In this document: positions 1 to 6,280 of the stretch, one piece after another
Layout: the number at the start of each line of letters is the position of its first letter
How positions within the stretch are numbered: the stretch's first letter is position 1
Assembly (NCBI GenBank): GCA_945897545.1
Contig: CAMDGJ010000116.1
Coordinates: forward strand, 1 to 9,009
Reading direction: 5' to 3'
Source of the DNA: Flavobacterium psychrophilum
Lineage (GTDB): Bacteria > Bacteroidota > Bacteroidia > Flavobacteriales > Flavobacteriaceae
DNA length: 9,009 nt
The notes under the pieces: generated by a model
What the model was told of the DNA's origin: nothing
What the model saw: the letters and a program-made list of their open reading frames with translations, nothing else
The model's database searches: none
Made by a program: the position numbers and the translations under genes

Positions 1-26
1 AAAAAACTCCTATTGTAAAGGAGTTT
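1..26 (-). terminator. Intrinsic terminator after the DUF2805 gene
   Basis: On the minus strand a perfect 8-bp stem (AAACTCCT, positions 26-19, with AGGAGTTT, positions 11-4) and a 7-base loop run directly into T residues at the window edge. The stem begins 7 bases after the stop codon of the DUF2805 gene, where a rho-independent terminator is expected. It suggests that gene is the last of its transcription unit. The T tract may continue outside the window. Confidence 0.75.
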
Positions 27-32
27 AAGAAT

Positions 33-311
33 TTAATCGAGTTTGTTTTTTATATAATATTTACCATCTAAATCTTCATCAAAATCGTCTATTTTCAGGG
101 GTTTTGGTTTTGGTTTATTGGCAGCAGCTTTCTTTTTCCACATTTCAAATTTCTCTGCAGGCATCTTTTTTTTCATAATTTCCAGAACCTCTTTTTCAGC
201 TAGGCCAAATTCTTTTTTTATGATTTCAAAAGGATTTTTTTCCTCTAAGGCAAACGTAACAAGTTTTTCTGTTTGTTCCCAGGTTAATTCTTTGCGGTTA
301 CTCTTCTTCAT
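33..311 (-). CDS. DUF2805 / TIGR03643 family small protein, possible helix-turn-helix
   Basis: This encodes a 92-residue, highly charged soluble protein without a signal peptide or membrane segment. Residues 9-60 match what I know of the DUF2805 (TIGR03643) family: a TWEQ start, then a helical segment around NPFEIIKKEFGL (26-37) and KEVLEIMKKKM (40-50), ending in FEMWKKK (55-61). The 27-50 stretch resembles a helix-turn-helix of the sigma-factor or transposase kind, which is an inference. A Lys-Pro linker (66-72) leads to an acidic segment (75-82) and a GKYYI tail. Homologues are often encoded beside photolyase/cryptochrome-like genes; none is visible here, although one could lie beyond the left edge. 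The biochemical function is unknown. The start is the ATG at 309-311, with no obvious ribosome binding site, as is common in Bacteroidota. A terminator follows at once, and a second lies between it and the upstream gene, so it is probably transcribed separately. Confidence 0.85.
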   Translation of the reverse strand: MKKSNRKELTWEQTEKLVTFALEEKNPFEIIKKEFGLAEKEVLEIMKKKMPAEKFEMWKKKAAANKPKPKPLKIDDFDEDLDGKYYIKNKLD

Positions 312-384
312 TAGGTGAAAATTAATTCAATAGTAAAGGTTAATGTTAATAGATTATGGTTTCAAATTATTAACCAATATTAAT

Positions 385-424
385 AAAAAAAATAATTACT
401 TTTTATCAAAAAGCAATTTTTTTT
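385..424 (-). terminator. AT-rich intrinsic terminator after the hydroxylase gene
   Basis: A hairpin spans 394-418: six pairs (399-404 with 408-413), a three-base loop, one mismatch (398/414), then four more pairs. On the minus strand it is followed by eight T residues (positions 392-385), just after the stop codon at 423-425. The plus strand also has T residues after the stem (419-424), so it could act in both directions. The stem is mostly A-T and therefore weak, which limits confidence. Confidence 0.55.
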
Positions 425-1259
425 ACTGATTTTGGTTGTTTTCAGGAGAACGTGGTTTTTGAAATGGTATTTTTAATAGATTTTTTAATAAATTGTTTTC
501 TTCTGTCTTCATATAGGTGTCAATTCCATAGATAATTTCTTCTTTTGGTAAATACATAAATGTACCAAATAGTCGATCCCAAATCGAAAAAATATTACCG
601 TAATTGCTGTCTGTATATGGCAAAGTGAAGCGATGATGCACTTTGTGCATATTAGGTGATACGATAAAATAGCTAAAAAAATAATCTAATTTTTTAGGCA
701 ATGAAATATTGGCGTGTGTAAATTGTGTGGAAACAACGGATAAGGTTTGATACATAAAAACCATCCACATAGGACTCCCAACGATTAAAATACCAAGAGT
801 TGTGAAAACAAATCGGATGATACTTTCTCCAGGATGATGCCGGTTTGCCGATGTAGTGTCTATCCAAGTATCCGTGTGGTGAATCAGGTGAAAACGCCAA
901 AGAAATTTGACTTTATGCTCAACTAAATGTACTAAATAAGCGCCTATTAAATCCAATAATAGTAATCCAATCAAAGTATAAAGCCATAACGACATTGGCG
1001 GAAGCCATTGTAACACACCAAAATTATTGGCAATAGTCCAATCGGAAGTTATTAATAAAATAATGGCAAAAGAAAAATTGATTAGTATGGTGGTAAAAGT
1101 CATAAAAAAGTTTATTCCAGCGTGATGCCACTTTTTATAGGTGAATTTAAAAAGTGGAAATGCATTTTCGATTAACCAAAAAATTGTAATTCCACCTACT
1201 AAAATTAGACTTCTGTGTGATGAAGGAATAGTATTAAAATAAGAAACAATTTCATTCAT
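423..1259 (-). CDS. Sterol desaturase / fatty acid hydroxylase family membrane di-iron protein
   Basis: This is a 278-residue integral membrane protein of the fatty acid hydroxylase superfamily (PF04116), whose members use a di-iron centre and O2 to hydroxylate or desaturate lipids. Numbered from the ATG at 1257-1259, hydrophobic segments lie near 18-36, 49-71, 90-110 and 150-175. The histidine clusters that bind the metals are intact: HLVEH (111-115), HLIHH (124-128), NRHHPGE (139-145), FTHAN (180-184) and HKVHH (205-209). The conserved tail NYGNIFSIWDRLFGTF is also present. The natural substrate cannot be read from the sequence; membrane lipids, hydroxy fatty acids or carotenoid-like compounds are all possible. 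An in-frame TTG at 1278-1280 would add seven residues (MISNILF), but it lies in the loop of a small hairpin, so the ATG is preferred. The gene starts 46 bases after the alkB-like gene on the same strand, so co-transcription is likely. A terminator follows. Confidence 0.9.
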   Translation of the reverse strand: MNEIVSYFNTIPSSHRSLILVGGITIFWLIENAFPLFKFTYKKWHHAGINFFMTFTTILINFSFAIILLITSDWTIANNFGVLQWLPPMSLWLYTLIGLLLLDLIGAYLVHLVEHKVKFLWRFHLIHHTDTWIDTTSANRHHPGESIIRFVFTTLGILIVGSPMWMVFMYQTLSVVSTQFTHANISLPKKLDYFFSYFIVSPNMHKVHHRFTLPYTDSNYGNIFSIWDRLFGTFMYLPKEEIIYGIDTYMKTEENNLLKNLLKIPFQKPRSPENNQNQ

Positions 1260-1268
1260 AAACAAGAT

Positions 1269-1319
1269 ATTAGATATCAAATCTAATGATTTTTCTAGAA
1301 TTTTGTTATTTGATATAAC
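1269..1319 (-). promoter_or_regulatory. Overlapping inverted repeats between the alkB-like and hydroxylase genes
   Basis: Two small inverted repeats are present. One is a 7-bp stem (1269-1275 with 1281-1287), the other a 5-bp stem (1305-1309 with 1315-1319) that overlaps the last codons of the alkB-like gene. Their five-base loops are complementary (TTGAT and ATCAA on the minus strand). In addition, 1274-1282 and 1308-1316 are perfect 9-base reverse complements, so the region could fold as two hairpins or as one long-range helix. It lies just upstream of the hydroxylase start. A regulatory role is inference only; AT-rich sequence makes chance pairing fairly easy. Confidence 0.3.
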
Positions 1320-1908
1320 GAAAAGTTAGATTTATTCTAGAGCCTATTGGTTTTGCCGTTTTCGGAATTTGGTGTTTCCAAAAATGCTGGGTAGTTCCTT
1401 TCATTAAAAGTAAACTTCCGTGTTCCAGAATAATATTTTTTTTTTGGGTTTTATCCTTATTATGTTTCAATTGAAAAGTGCGTTCTGTTCCAAAACTTAC
1501 AGATGCAATCACGGGATTTATTCCTAATTCTTTTTCGTTATCAGCGTGCCATCCGTTGCTGTCTTTTCCGTCTCGATATTGATTGAGTAGAACGGTGGTG
1601 AAATTCGTGTTAGTAACACTTTCGATATGTGATTTTATTTTTTGCAAAAGCAGGCTCCAAGGATGGGGTTGCATTTTTATATTTGAATAAGAATAAGGCT
1701 TTCCTTCGTTGCCAAATAAAGCAGTCAATCGAGGTTGGGGATGGATTTTTCCAAAAACTTTTATATCATCTTGTTGCCAAGGAATTTCGTTTGTTAATTC
1801 GTCAAAAATAGCATCAGCCTCTTTTTTGTCAAAAAAATGAGGATAATAGATGATTTCGGCATCTGGCAAATTTAAAACGATAGGTTCAGGTTGAAAATGT
1901 GAATTCAT
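1306..1908 (-). CDS. AlkB-like Fe(II)/2-oxoglutarate-dependent dioxygenase (alkylation repair)
   Basis: This is a 200-residue protein of the 2OG-Fe(II) oxygenase superfamily, closest in motif layout to the ALKBH2/ALKBH3 type, which oxidatively removes methyl groups from N1-methyladenine and N3-methylcytosine in DNA or RNA. The iron ligands are visible: H121 and D123 in WHADNE, and H179 in FWKHQIP. The 2-oxoglutarate contacts N109 and Y111 (LLNQYRDG), R191 and R197 (RINLTFR) are all present, so the enzyme should be active. QPRLTALFG (58-66) corresponds to the substrate-side loop region of ALKBH2-like proteins. There is no signal peptide, so it should act in the cytoplasm. The ATG at 1906-1908 begins MNSHF and no better start is seen. 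It follows aqpZ on the same strand beyond a terminator hairpin and precedes the hydroxylase gene by 46 bases. I do not assign the symbol alkB because the length and motifs fit the ALKBH2-like branch better than E. coli AlkB. Confidence 0.93.
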   Translation of the reverse strand: MNSHFQPEPIVLNLPDAEIIYYPHFFDKKEADAIFDELTNEIPWQQDDIKVFGKIHPQPRLTALFGNEGKPYSYSNIKMQPHPWSLLLQKIKSHIESVTNTNFTTVLLNQYRDGKDSNGWHADNEKELGINPVIASVSFGTERTFQLKHNKDKTQKKNIILEHGSLLLMKGTTQHFWKHQIPKTAKPIGSRINLTFRYIK

Positions 1909-1912
1909 TATA

Positions 1913-1920
1913 CAAAAATA
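1913..1920 (-). promoter_or_regulatory. Possible -7 box (TAnnTTTG) at the alkB-like gene
   Basis: The minus strand reads TATTTTTG, an exact match to the Bacteroidota -7 consensus TAnnTTTG, ending 4 bases before the ATG. I see no TTG at the usual -33 distance. Transcription would begin at about the start codon, giving a leaderless mRNA. The same bases also serve as the T-rich tail of the aqpZ terminator, so the match may be incidental. Confidence 0.3.
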
Positions 1921-1956
1921 GAGAGAAAAGCGAAGATTTTAGCTTTACTTTTCTCT
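1914..1956 (-). terminator. Intrinsic terminator after aqpZ
   Basis: On the minus strand a perfect 9-bp stem (AGAGAAAAG, positions 1956-1948, with CTTTTCTCT, 1930-1922) can be extended inward past one mismatch by 3-4 more pairs. The stem is followed by CTATTTTT. It lies 24 bases after the aqpZ stop codon and separates aqpZ from the alkB-like gene. The T tract is interrupted, so termination may be partial. Confidence 0.6.
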
Positions 1957-1980
1957 TTAAAATATATTTTAAAAAAATAA

Positions 1981-2688
1981 TTATGCTTCTGAATGATCTT
2001 GTAATAGATTTTTATAAATGAACCCAGCTGCGATTGCTCCTAATATTGGGGCAACCCAAAACAACCATACTTGAGATAAAGGTTCTCCACCTGCAAATAA
2101 TGCTTGCGACAAAGAACGAGCAGGATTAACAGAGGTGTTGGTAATAGGAATACTGATTAAGTGGATTAATGTTAAAGCAAGTCCAATAGCAACACCAGCG
2201 AATTTTCCGTTGGCAAATTTATCTGTTGCACCAAGAATGACAAGAAGAAAGAACATTGTCAATAAAAATTCAGCGATAAAAGCAGATTGCATAGAATAAC
2301 CATCTGGCGAAAAAGCATCAAAACCATTAGAAGCAAAAGCTCCAGCCTTGGTGTTGTCAATTACATTTCCAGCTTTTCCAGACCAAATAACAAATAAAGT
2401 TCCAGCTGCAGCAAAAGCTCCAACGCATTGTGAAATGATATAAGGTATTAATTCCTTGGCAGAAAAGCGACCACTTGCCCATAATCCGAAAGAAACTGCA
2501 GGATTAAAATGGCCTCCAGAAATATGACCCACGGCATAAGCCATTGTCAAAACGGTCAAACCAAATGCGAGGGAAACTCCTGTAAATCCAATTCCTAAAT
2601 CTGGAATTCCAGCAGCAAAAATAGCGCTACCGCAACCACCAAAAACCAACCAATATGTACCAAAAAACTCTGCTAATAATTTTCTCAT
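1981..2688 (-). CDS. aqpZ: Aquaporin Z, water channel
   Basis: This encodes a 235-residue major intrinsic protein in the inner membrane that lets water cross rapidly along osmotic gradients. Both half-helix NPA motifs are intact: HFNPAVSFG with NPA at 62-64, and NTSVNPARS with NPA at 188-190. The four residues of the aromatic/arginine selectivity filter match E. coli AqpZ by alignment of the surrounding blocks: F42, H176, T185 and R191. This points to a strict water channel rather than a glycerol facilitator. Long blocks such as [12 protein letters not shown] and [11 protein letters not shown] are nearly the same as in AqpZ, and C20 in GGCGSA is also conserved. Length is normal for AqpZ (about 230). 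The start is the ATG at 2686-2688 ([13 protein letters not shown]), matching the family N-terminus. The gene appears to be its own transcription unit, with 153 bases upstream and a terminator hairpin downstream. Confidence 0.97.
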   Translation of the reverse strand: MRKLLAEFFGTYWLVFGGCGSAIFAAGIPDLGIGFTGVSLAFGLTVLTMAYAVGHISGGHFNPAVSFGLWASGRFSAKELIPYIISQCVGAFAAAGTLFVIWSGKAGNVIDNTKAGAFASNGFDAFSPDGYSMQSAFIAEFLLTMFFLLVILGATDKFANGKFAGVAIGLALTLIHLISIPITNTSVNPARSLSQALFAGGEPLSQVWLFWVAPILGAIAAGFIYKNLLQDHSEA

Positions 2689-2841
2689 AATATTAAATTT
2701 AGATTGTTAATTCAAACGAAGTTACTATAAATGAATTTTAAAATCAAAATTTTTGTTAAATTAATTGTAATTAAGCAGATTTATAACTTTATAATTACGT
2801 ATAATTTACATAGCGTATTTGTGGCTTGCCAAGAAATGAAA

Positions 2842-3072
2842 TCAATTACTCCGAAAGTGTTTTGTTAAATAAAAGATATTAATCGCTAGTATAAACGTAT
2901 TTGTAATAATTATTGGCCAAGATGTAACTAACATAATGCCGTAAGAAACAAACAATAGTGCTCCAATCGAGTTTATGATTCGTAATGTATTGATGTTTTT
3001 CATTAAAAACGAAATCATCAATAGTAAAGACGCAATATAACCTACCCATTCTGTTAATGAAATTTCAAACAT
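2842..3072 (-). CDS. Small three-helix membrane protein, YgjV-like / half PQ-loop-like
   Basis: This is a 76-residue, very hydrophobic protein with three predicted membrane helices at about 8-24, 32-50 and 53-70, and a short basic C-terminus (KHFRSN). The pattern of WVGYIASLLLMISFLMKNINTLRII followed by GALLFVSYG and WPIIITN resembles bacterial YgjV-like (CBU_0592-like) membrane proteins. Its topology is also like a SemiSWEET half transporter, but the Pro-Gln pair that marks PQ-loop proteins is missing; LMKN (23-26) stands in its place. If the resemblance is real, it would need to form a dimer to make a full transporter; substrate and function are unknown. The start is the ATG at 3070-3072, with no better alternative. 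It lies between the DUF1501 gene (69 bases upstream) and aqpZ (153 bases downstream), all on the same strand, with no clear terminator on either side. Confidence 0.7.
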   Translation of the reverse strand: MFEISLTEWVGYIASLLLMISFLMKNINTLRIINSIGALLFVSYGIMLVTSWPIIITNTFILAINIFYLTKHFRSN

Positions 3073-3141
3073 TTTAATTTTTTTTATGAGGTGTAAAAGT
3101 ACAGTACAGTTATGAGTTGAATGGTGGAAGTTTCAGTTTTT

Positions 3142-4311
3142 TTAGAATAAACCTTCCAAGGCTTTGTTTTGTATTCCAATTTTCGAAGCATCAAAACCCA
3201 ATTTGTTTTTTAAAATCGAAGCATAAACACTTCTGAAATCAATTTCGTGTTTCAAATCGCCATTGTCTAAATCCGAAAGATTGGGATTTCGTCCAATGAT
3301 TTTGCCGCGGTTATTTCCCCCAATAACAAACATTGGTGCAGCAGTTCCGTGGTCGGTTCCTCTTCCATTGTCTTTTACACGGCGACCAAATTCTGAGAAA
3401 ACCACAACAGTCACGTTTTGCAATTGTTGTGATTCTTTCAAGTCTTCATAGAAACTAAAAACGGCGTCGTTGAGTTCTGTCAATTTGTTTTTGTGAATGG
3501 CAAGTTGATTGTCGTGAGTGTCAAAACCACCCAGCGAAGTATAATAAACCTTAGAATTCAAGTTTCCTTTTATCAATTTCGAAATCCATTCCAGATTTTT
3601 AGCCAAACCCGTTTTGGGATAAACCACATCTGAAACGGCTGATTTTGCCAGTGCTTTCTGAATATCGTCCGAACCTTCCACCACGGAATTGGCTACTTTT
3701 CGAACAAAATCCAGTTGCGGATTATTTGATAATTGATCGTCATTTTCGGCTTTGCTTTTGGTTCTAAATCGGTTGGGATCTTTTACAGTAATCGAGTTGG
3801 GTTCTTCGCCCTTCAATGCTAAATTATCAATATTGTCAATATTAATTCCTGCAGTGGGTTGGTGTTCCTTGCATTGCAAATCAAGATAACGCCCCAGCCA
3901 ACCATCATTTATATATTCTTGTTGAGTTGGCGCGGTTTGCCAAATTTCCTGACTTCTAAAATGAGAGCGAACCGGATTCGGGTAGCCTACATTTTGTATC
4001 ACCGACAAATCCCCAGATTGTTGCATCGCTGCAAATCCTTTCAATTCGGGATGAAAAGCCATTCCTTTTGATGAATTCAAGACTTCACTTTTTGAGATGG
4101 AAATTGATGGGCGTAAATTATAATAAAGTGCATCTTCAAACGGGATAAACGTGTTCAAACCATCGTTTCCACCATTCAATTGAACAAAAACGATAGATTG
4201 TTCGCCCAAAACCAAATTAGTTTGACTGCCAAAAGAGTATAAAAAATTAGGCAATAAAAGCGAACCACCCGTGAAAGTTCCCGTAAGTGCTAAAAAATTT
4301 CTTCTGTTCAT
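3142..4311 (-). CDS. DUF1501 family protein, Tat-exported
   Basis: This is a 389-residue protein of the DUF1501 family (PF07394), which is related in fold to sulfatases and alkaline phosphatases. The N-terminus MNRRNFLALTGTFTGGSLLLP is a twin-arginine signal, with RRNFL at 3-7 followed by a short hydrophobic stretch, so the folded protein should be exported across the inner membrane. Family blocks are visible in order: VQLNGGNDGLNTFIP (43-57), YPNPVRSHFRSQEIW (110-124), GGFDTHDNQ (261-269), VVFSEFGRR (303-311) and GTDHGTAAPMFVIGG (318-332). The Asp/His pairs in GGND, FDTH and TDHG suggest a metal site, but no substrate is established for the family. Length is near the usual 400-450, slightly short. 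It starts 10 bases after the DUF1800 gene on the same strand, so the two are almost certainly one operon. No strong terminator is seen downstream. Confidence 0.93.
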   Translation of the reverse strand: MNRRNFLALTGTFTGGSLLLPNFLYSFGSQTNLVLGEQSIVFVQLNGGNDGLNTFIPFEDALYYNLRPSISISKSEVLNSSKGMAFHPELKGFAAMQQSGDLSVIQNVGYPNPVRSHFRSQEIWQTAPTQQEYINDGWLGRYLDLQCKEHQPTAGINIDNIDNLALKGEEPNSITVKDPNRFRTKSKAENDDQLSNNPQLDFVRKVANSVVEGSDDIQKALAKSAVSDVVYPKTGLAKNLEWISKLIKGNLNSKVYYTSLGGFDTHDNQLAIHKNKLTELNDAVFSFYEDLKESQQLQNVTVVVFSEFGRRVKDNGRGTDHGTAAPMFVIGGNNRGKIIGRNPNLSDLDNGDLKHEIDFRSVYASILKNKLGFDASKIGIQNKALEGLF

Positions 4312-4321
4312 AATGATAAAA

Positions 4322-5716
4322 TTAAATGAGTTGAAATTCAGGAGTTTTTACCATAAAATTGAATAAACGCATTACGGCATTTTCGGAGCCATCAGTTTTG
4401 CTATCGAAATCGTATTTTAAGATTTGCTCGAAATCGGCTTGGTTATTTTTGTCATTTTGAAATAATAATCGATTTGTGAGTTCGGCAATAATTTCCTTGT
4501 TGTTTCCCTCTTTGTTCCAATTGAGTTTTATGTTCAGCTGTCGATTTGGATTTTGTTTCATCATAGAATTTTCATCCATTTCTTTTTGGCCTCGGGTTAA
4601 ATTTTTTCCGTTGCAAAGTAAATCGGCAACATTGTTTCGTTGCAATAAAACCTGCGAAGTCAACCAAGAATTTCCACCGTCCCAACCTTTTACATTGGGC
4701 TGATTGAATAAATCCATTCCTTGTTCTCTCAGAAAAAAAGCGATTAATTTCCCGTTGGAATTGGTAATATTTAGTTCATTCATTAATTGTAAACTGTATT
4801 CCAAGGGGTTTTTAATTTTGGAGCCCGAATTGTTTTTGGTAAACTCTTCGGTGAAAATTCTGGTCAATAGTGGTTGGATTTCGAAATTCATTTTCTTGAA
4901 ATAATCGCCATAATAACGTACCAATTCTTCTTTTGGATTGTCGTAAATAAACCATTTCAATAGCTTTCGAGTAATCAGATACGGAATGTTCGGTTGTTCG
5001 AAAATGACATCCACCATTTCATCCACTTTGAAGTTGCCATTTTTTCCGAGGTAAGTAAAATTTTCATTATCCTCAAAAAATTTCCTATACGTAGCATTTT
5101 CTTCTCCTATGCCCAATCCTGCAAGACCTTTAGCGCCGTTTTTTATGTCTTGTTCGGTATAATTTCCGATACCAAGAGTAAAAAGTTCGAGCAATTCCCG
5201 ACTTAAATTTTCGTTGAGTTTGTCTTTTCGATTTTCTACATTGTCCAAATAGCGCACCATCGCGTTGCTTTGGAGGATTTCTTTGGTCAAGGTTTTGAAA
5301 TTGCCAAAAGCATTCACTCTTAGAATTTGATTATGTTGAAAAATCCAATAATTGACTTTCACTTTTTGGAAAGTGGAAACATAATGATTGTGCCAAAAAC
5401 AAGTCATTTTTTCACGAAGTGGAAATTCATCTTCTATCATTTTATCAATCCACCATGCTTTCATTTCAAAGGAAGTTTGACCTTCCTTTTTGAGTAATTC
5501 TTTTACTTCTTCTGGACTTGCTGCTTTATATTTTTTTCGAATTTCTTTATACGCATTTAATGATTTAGGGCTGTCTTCCATAAAAACAGGAATTTTAGAA
5601 TCAATTTTTGTTTCAAAAGATTGTTCCAAGAATTTTTTCAAGCCAATTTTTTCGATAGTTTTTGCTTGTTTTGCTGAATATCCGAGTCGCAAGGACCAAA
5701 GTGTGTGGTTGTTCAT
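4322..5716 (-). CDS. DUF1800 family protein
   Basis: This is a 464-residue protein of the DUF1800 family (PF08811). Recognisable blocks are WWIDKMIEDEFPLREKMTCFWHNHYVSTF (88-116, with the family's FWHNH core), SNAMVRYLDN (150-159), the hallmark NENLSRELLELFTLGIGNYTEQDI (168-191), KLLKWFIYD (251-259) and QPNVKGWDGGNSWL (339-352, the family's PNVxGWxGG signature). It is mainly helical and rich in Lys, Glu and Asn. No signal peptide or membrane segment is seen at the N-terminus (MNNHTLWSLRLGYS), although its operon partner carries a Tat signal. DUF1800 and DUF1501 genes recur as neighbours in Bacteroidota, Planctomycetota and Proteobacteria, but no biochemical activity is established. The start is the ATG at 5714-5716; the family N-terminus (a LxRLGY-like segment) fits this start. 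It is the first gene of the pair. Confidence 0.93.
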   Translation of the reverse strand: MNNHTLWSLRLGYSAKQAKTIEKIGLKKFLEQSFETKIDSKIPVFMEDSPKSLNAYKEIRKKYKAASPEEVKELLKKEGQTSFEMKAWWIDKMIEDEFPLREKMTCFWHNHYVSTFQKVKVNYWIFQHNQILRVNAFGNFKTLTKEILQSNAMVRYLDNVENRKDKLNENLSRELLELFTLGIGNYTEQDIKNGAKGLAGLGIGEENATYRKFFEDNENFTYLGKNGNFKVDEMVDVIFEQPNIPYLITRKLLKWFIYDNPKEELVRYYGDYFKKMNFEIQPLLTRIFTEEFTKNNSGSKIKNPLEYSLQLMNELNITNSNGKLIAFFLREQGMDLFNQPNVKGWDGGNSWLTSQVLLQRNNVADLLCNGKNLTRGQKEMDENSMMKQNPNRQLNIKLNWNKEGNNKEIIAELTNRLLFQNDKNNQADFEQILKYDFDSKTDGSENAVMRLFNFMVKTPEFQLI

Positions 5717-5740
5717 AATCTAAAGTGCTATAAAAGTTGG

Positions 5741-5800
5741 ACTTAGATTTTGTAAAAGGGTTTAATTTTGTAGTGAATTCTTTTTTCAGGAAGTCTAAGT
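5741..5800. repeat. Spaced 10-base inverted repeat upstream of the DUF1800 gene
   Basis: ACTTAGATTT (5741-5750) and AAGTCTAAGT (5791-5800) are reverse complements except for one position, 40 bases apart. It occupies the 86-base gap between the DUF2721 stop and the DUF1800 start. It could be a loose terminator-like structure, an operator or a leader structure, or chance; nothing else in the gap decides between these. Confidence 0.3.
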
Positions 5801-5802
5801 AT

Positions 5803-6207
5803 TTAATTTTCTTCTTTTTTCTCCGTTAAATCGCTCAAATGCAAACGCAACGCATCAATAGAAATACTGATTTCCCAAAACGAAATGCCCAACGAAATGA
5901 GCAAGGCTAGTAAACTTAGTCCAAACAAATAAATACTAGATATTTGCTGTTCTATAAATAGTAATAGCATTGCGAAGACGGAAAGAAACAAACACAAAAC
6001 CCCGAACATTTGCATATAGCGAATGAGGGATAATCGCAAGTTTAGATTTTTAATTTCTAATAAAACGCTTTTGCTTTCTTCCTCATCATAGGTCTTTTTT
6101 AATTTTCGAATGATTTGGGCGATGGTAAGAAATCGATTGGTATAAGCCAATAGTATCAATGAAGTTGCGGAAAAAAGTAGCGCAGGAGTCTCTATATGTA
6201 GTGTCAT
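5803..6207 (-). CDS. DUF2721 family membrane protein
   Basis: This is a 134-residue inner-membrane protein of the DUF2721 family (PF11026), function unknown. Three hydrophobic segments are seen at about 8-24, 66-85 and 91-112. Family landmarks are TPALLFSATSLILLAYTNRFL (7-27), a basic and acidic cytoplasmic stretch with Lys/Glu residues (30-55), RYMQMFGVLCLFLSV (63-77) and the closing SFWEISISIDALRLHLSDL (109-127), followed by a charged tail. An in-frame ATG at 6232-6234 would add nine residues (MFTIKITIQ). The start at 6205-6207 is preferred because the family typically begins a few residues before the TPALLF-like block, but neither start has a clear ribosome binding site. It stands between the htpG terminator and the DUF1800 gene on the same strand, with its own possible promoter upstream. 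Confidence 0.85.
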   Translation of the reverse strand: MTLHIETPALLFSATSLILLAYTNRFLTIAQIIRKLKKTYDEEESKSVLLEIKNLNLRLSLIRYMQMFGVLCLFLSVFAMLLLFIEQQISSIYLFGLSLLALLISLGISFWEISISIDALRLHLSDLTEKKEEN

Positions 6208-6257
6208 TTGTATAGTAATTTTAATTGTAAACATTCAAAGTACGACATTTTTTATTT

Positions 6258-6265
6258 CAAAAATA
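6258..6265 (-). promoter_or_regulatory. Possible -7 box (TAnnTTTG) upstream of the DUF2721 gene
   Basis: The minus strand reads TATTTTTG, an exact match to the Bacteroidota -7 consensus. Transcription would start near 6251-6254, some 20 bases before the upstream ATG and about 45 before the preferred one. A TTG at 6293-6291 is 25 bases upstream, slightly longer than the usual spacing, and lies inside the htpG terminator stem. The site is therefore plausible but not strong. Confidence 0.35.
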
Positions 6266-6280
6266 CAATTCTTATAAATG

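Noticed and set aside
118..318. Plus-strand open frame of 66 codons opposite the DUF2805 gene
   Set aside because: It is the antisense shadow of a Lys/Glu-rich gene, giving Phe/Ser-rich nonsense with no family features.
1956..1973. Perfect 18-base palindrome made only of A and T between aqpZ and the alkB-like gene
   Set aside because: It lies between the aqpZ stop and the better terminator hairpin. Pure A/T palindromes arise easily in such sequence and no protein site is suggested.
2713..2747. Candidate aqpZ promoter (TTG at 2747-2745 and TTCGTTTG at 2720-2713, minus strand)
   Set aside because: The -7 box deviates from TAnnTTTG and the 24-base spacer is longer than usual, so it is not listed as a feature.
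2745..2755. Inverted repeat CAAAATTTTTG in the aqpZ upstream region
   Set aside because: It is short, pure A/T apart from its ends, and probably chance in a very AT-rich gap.
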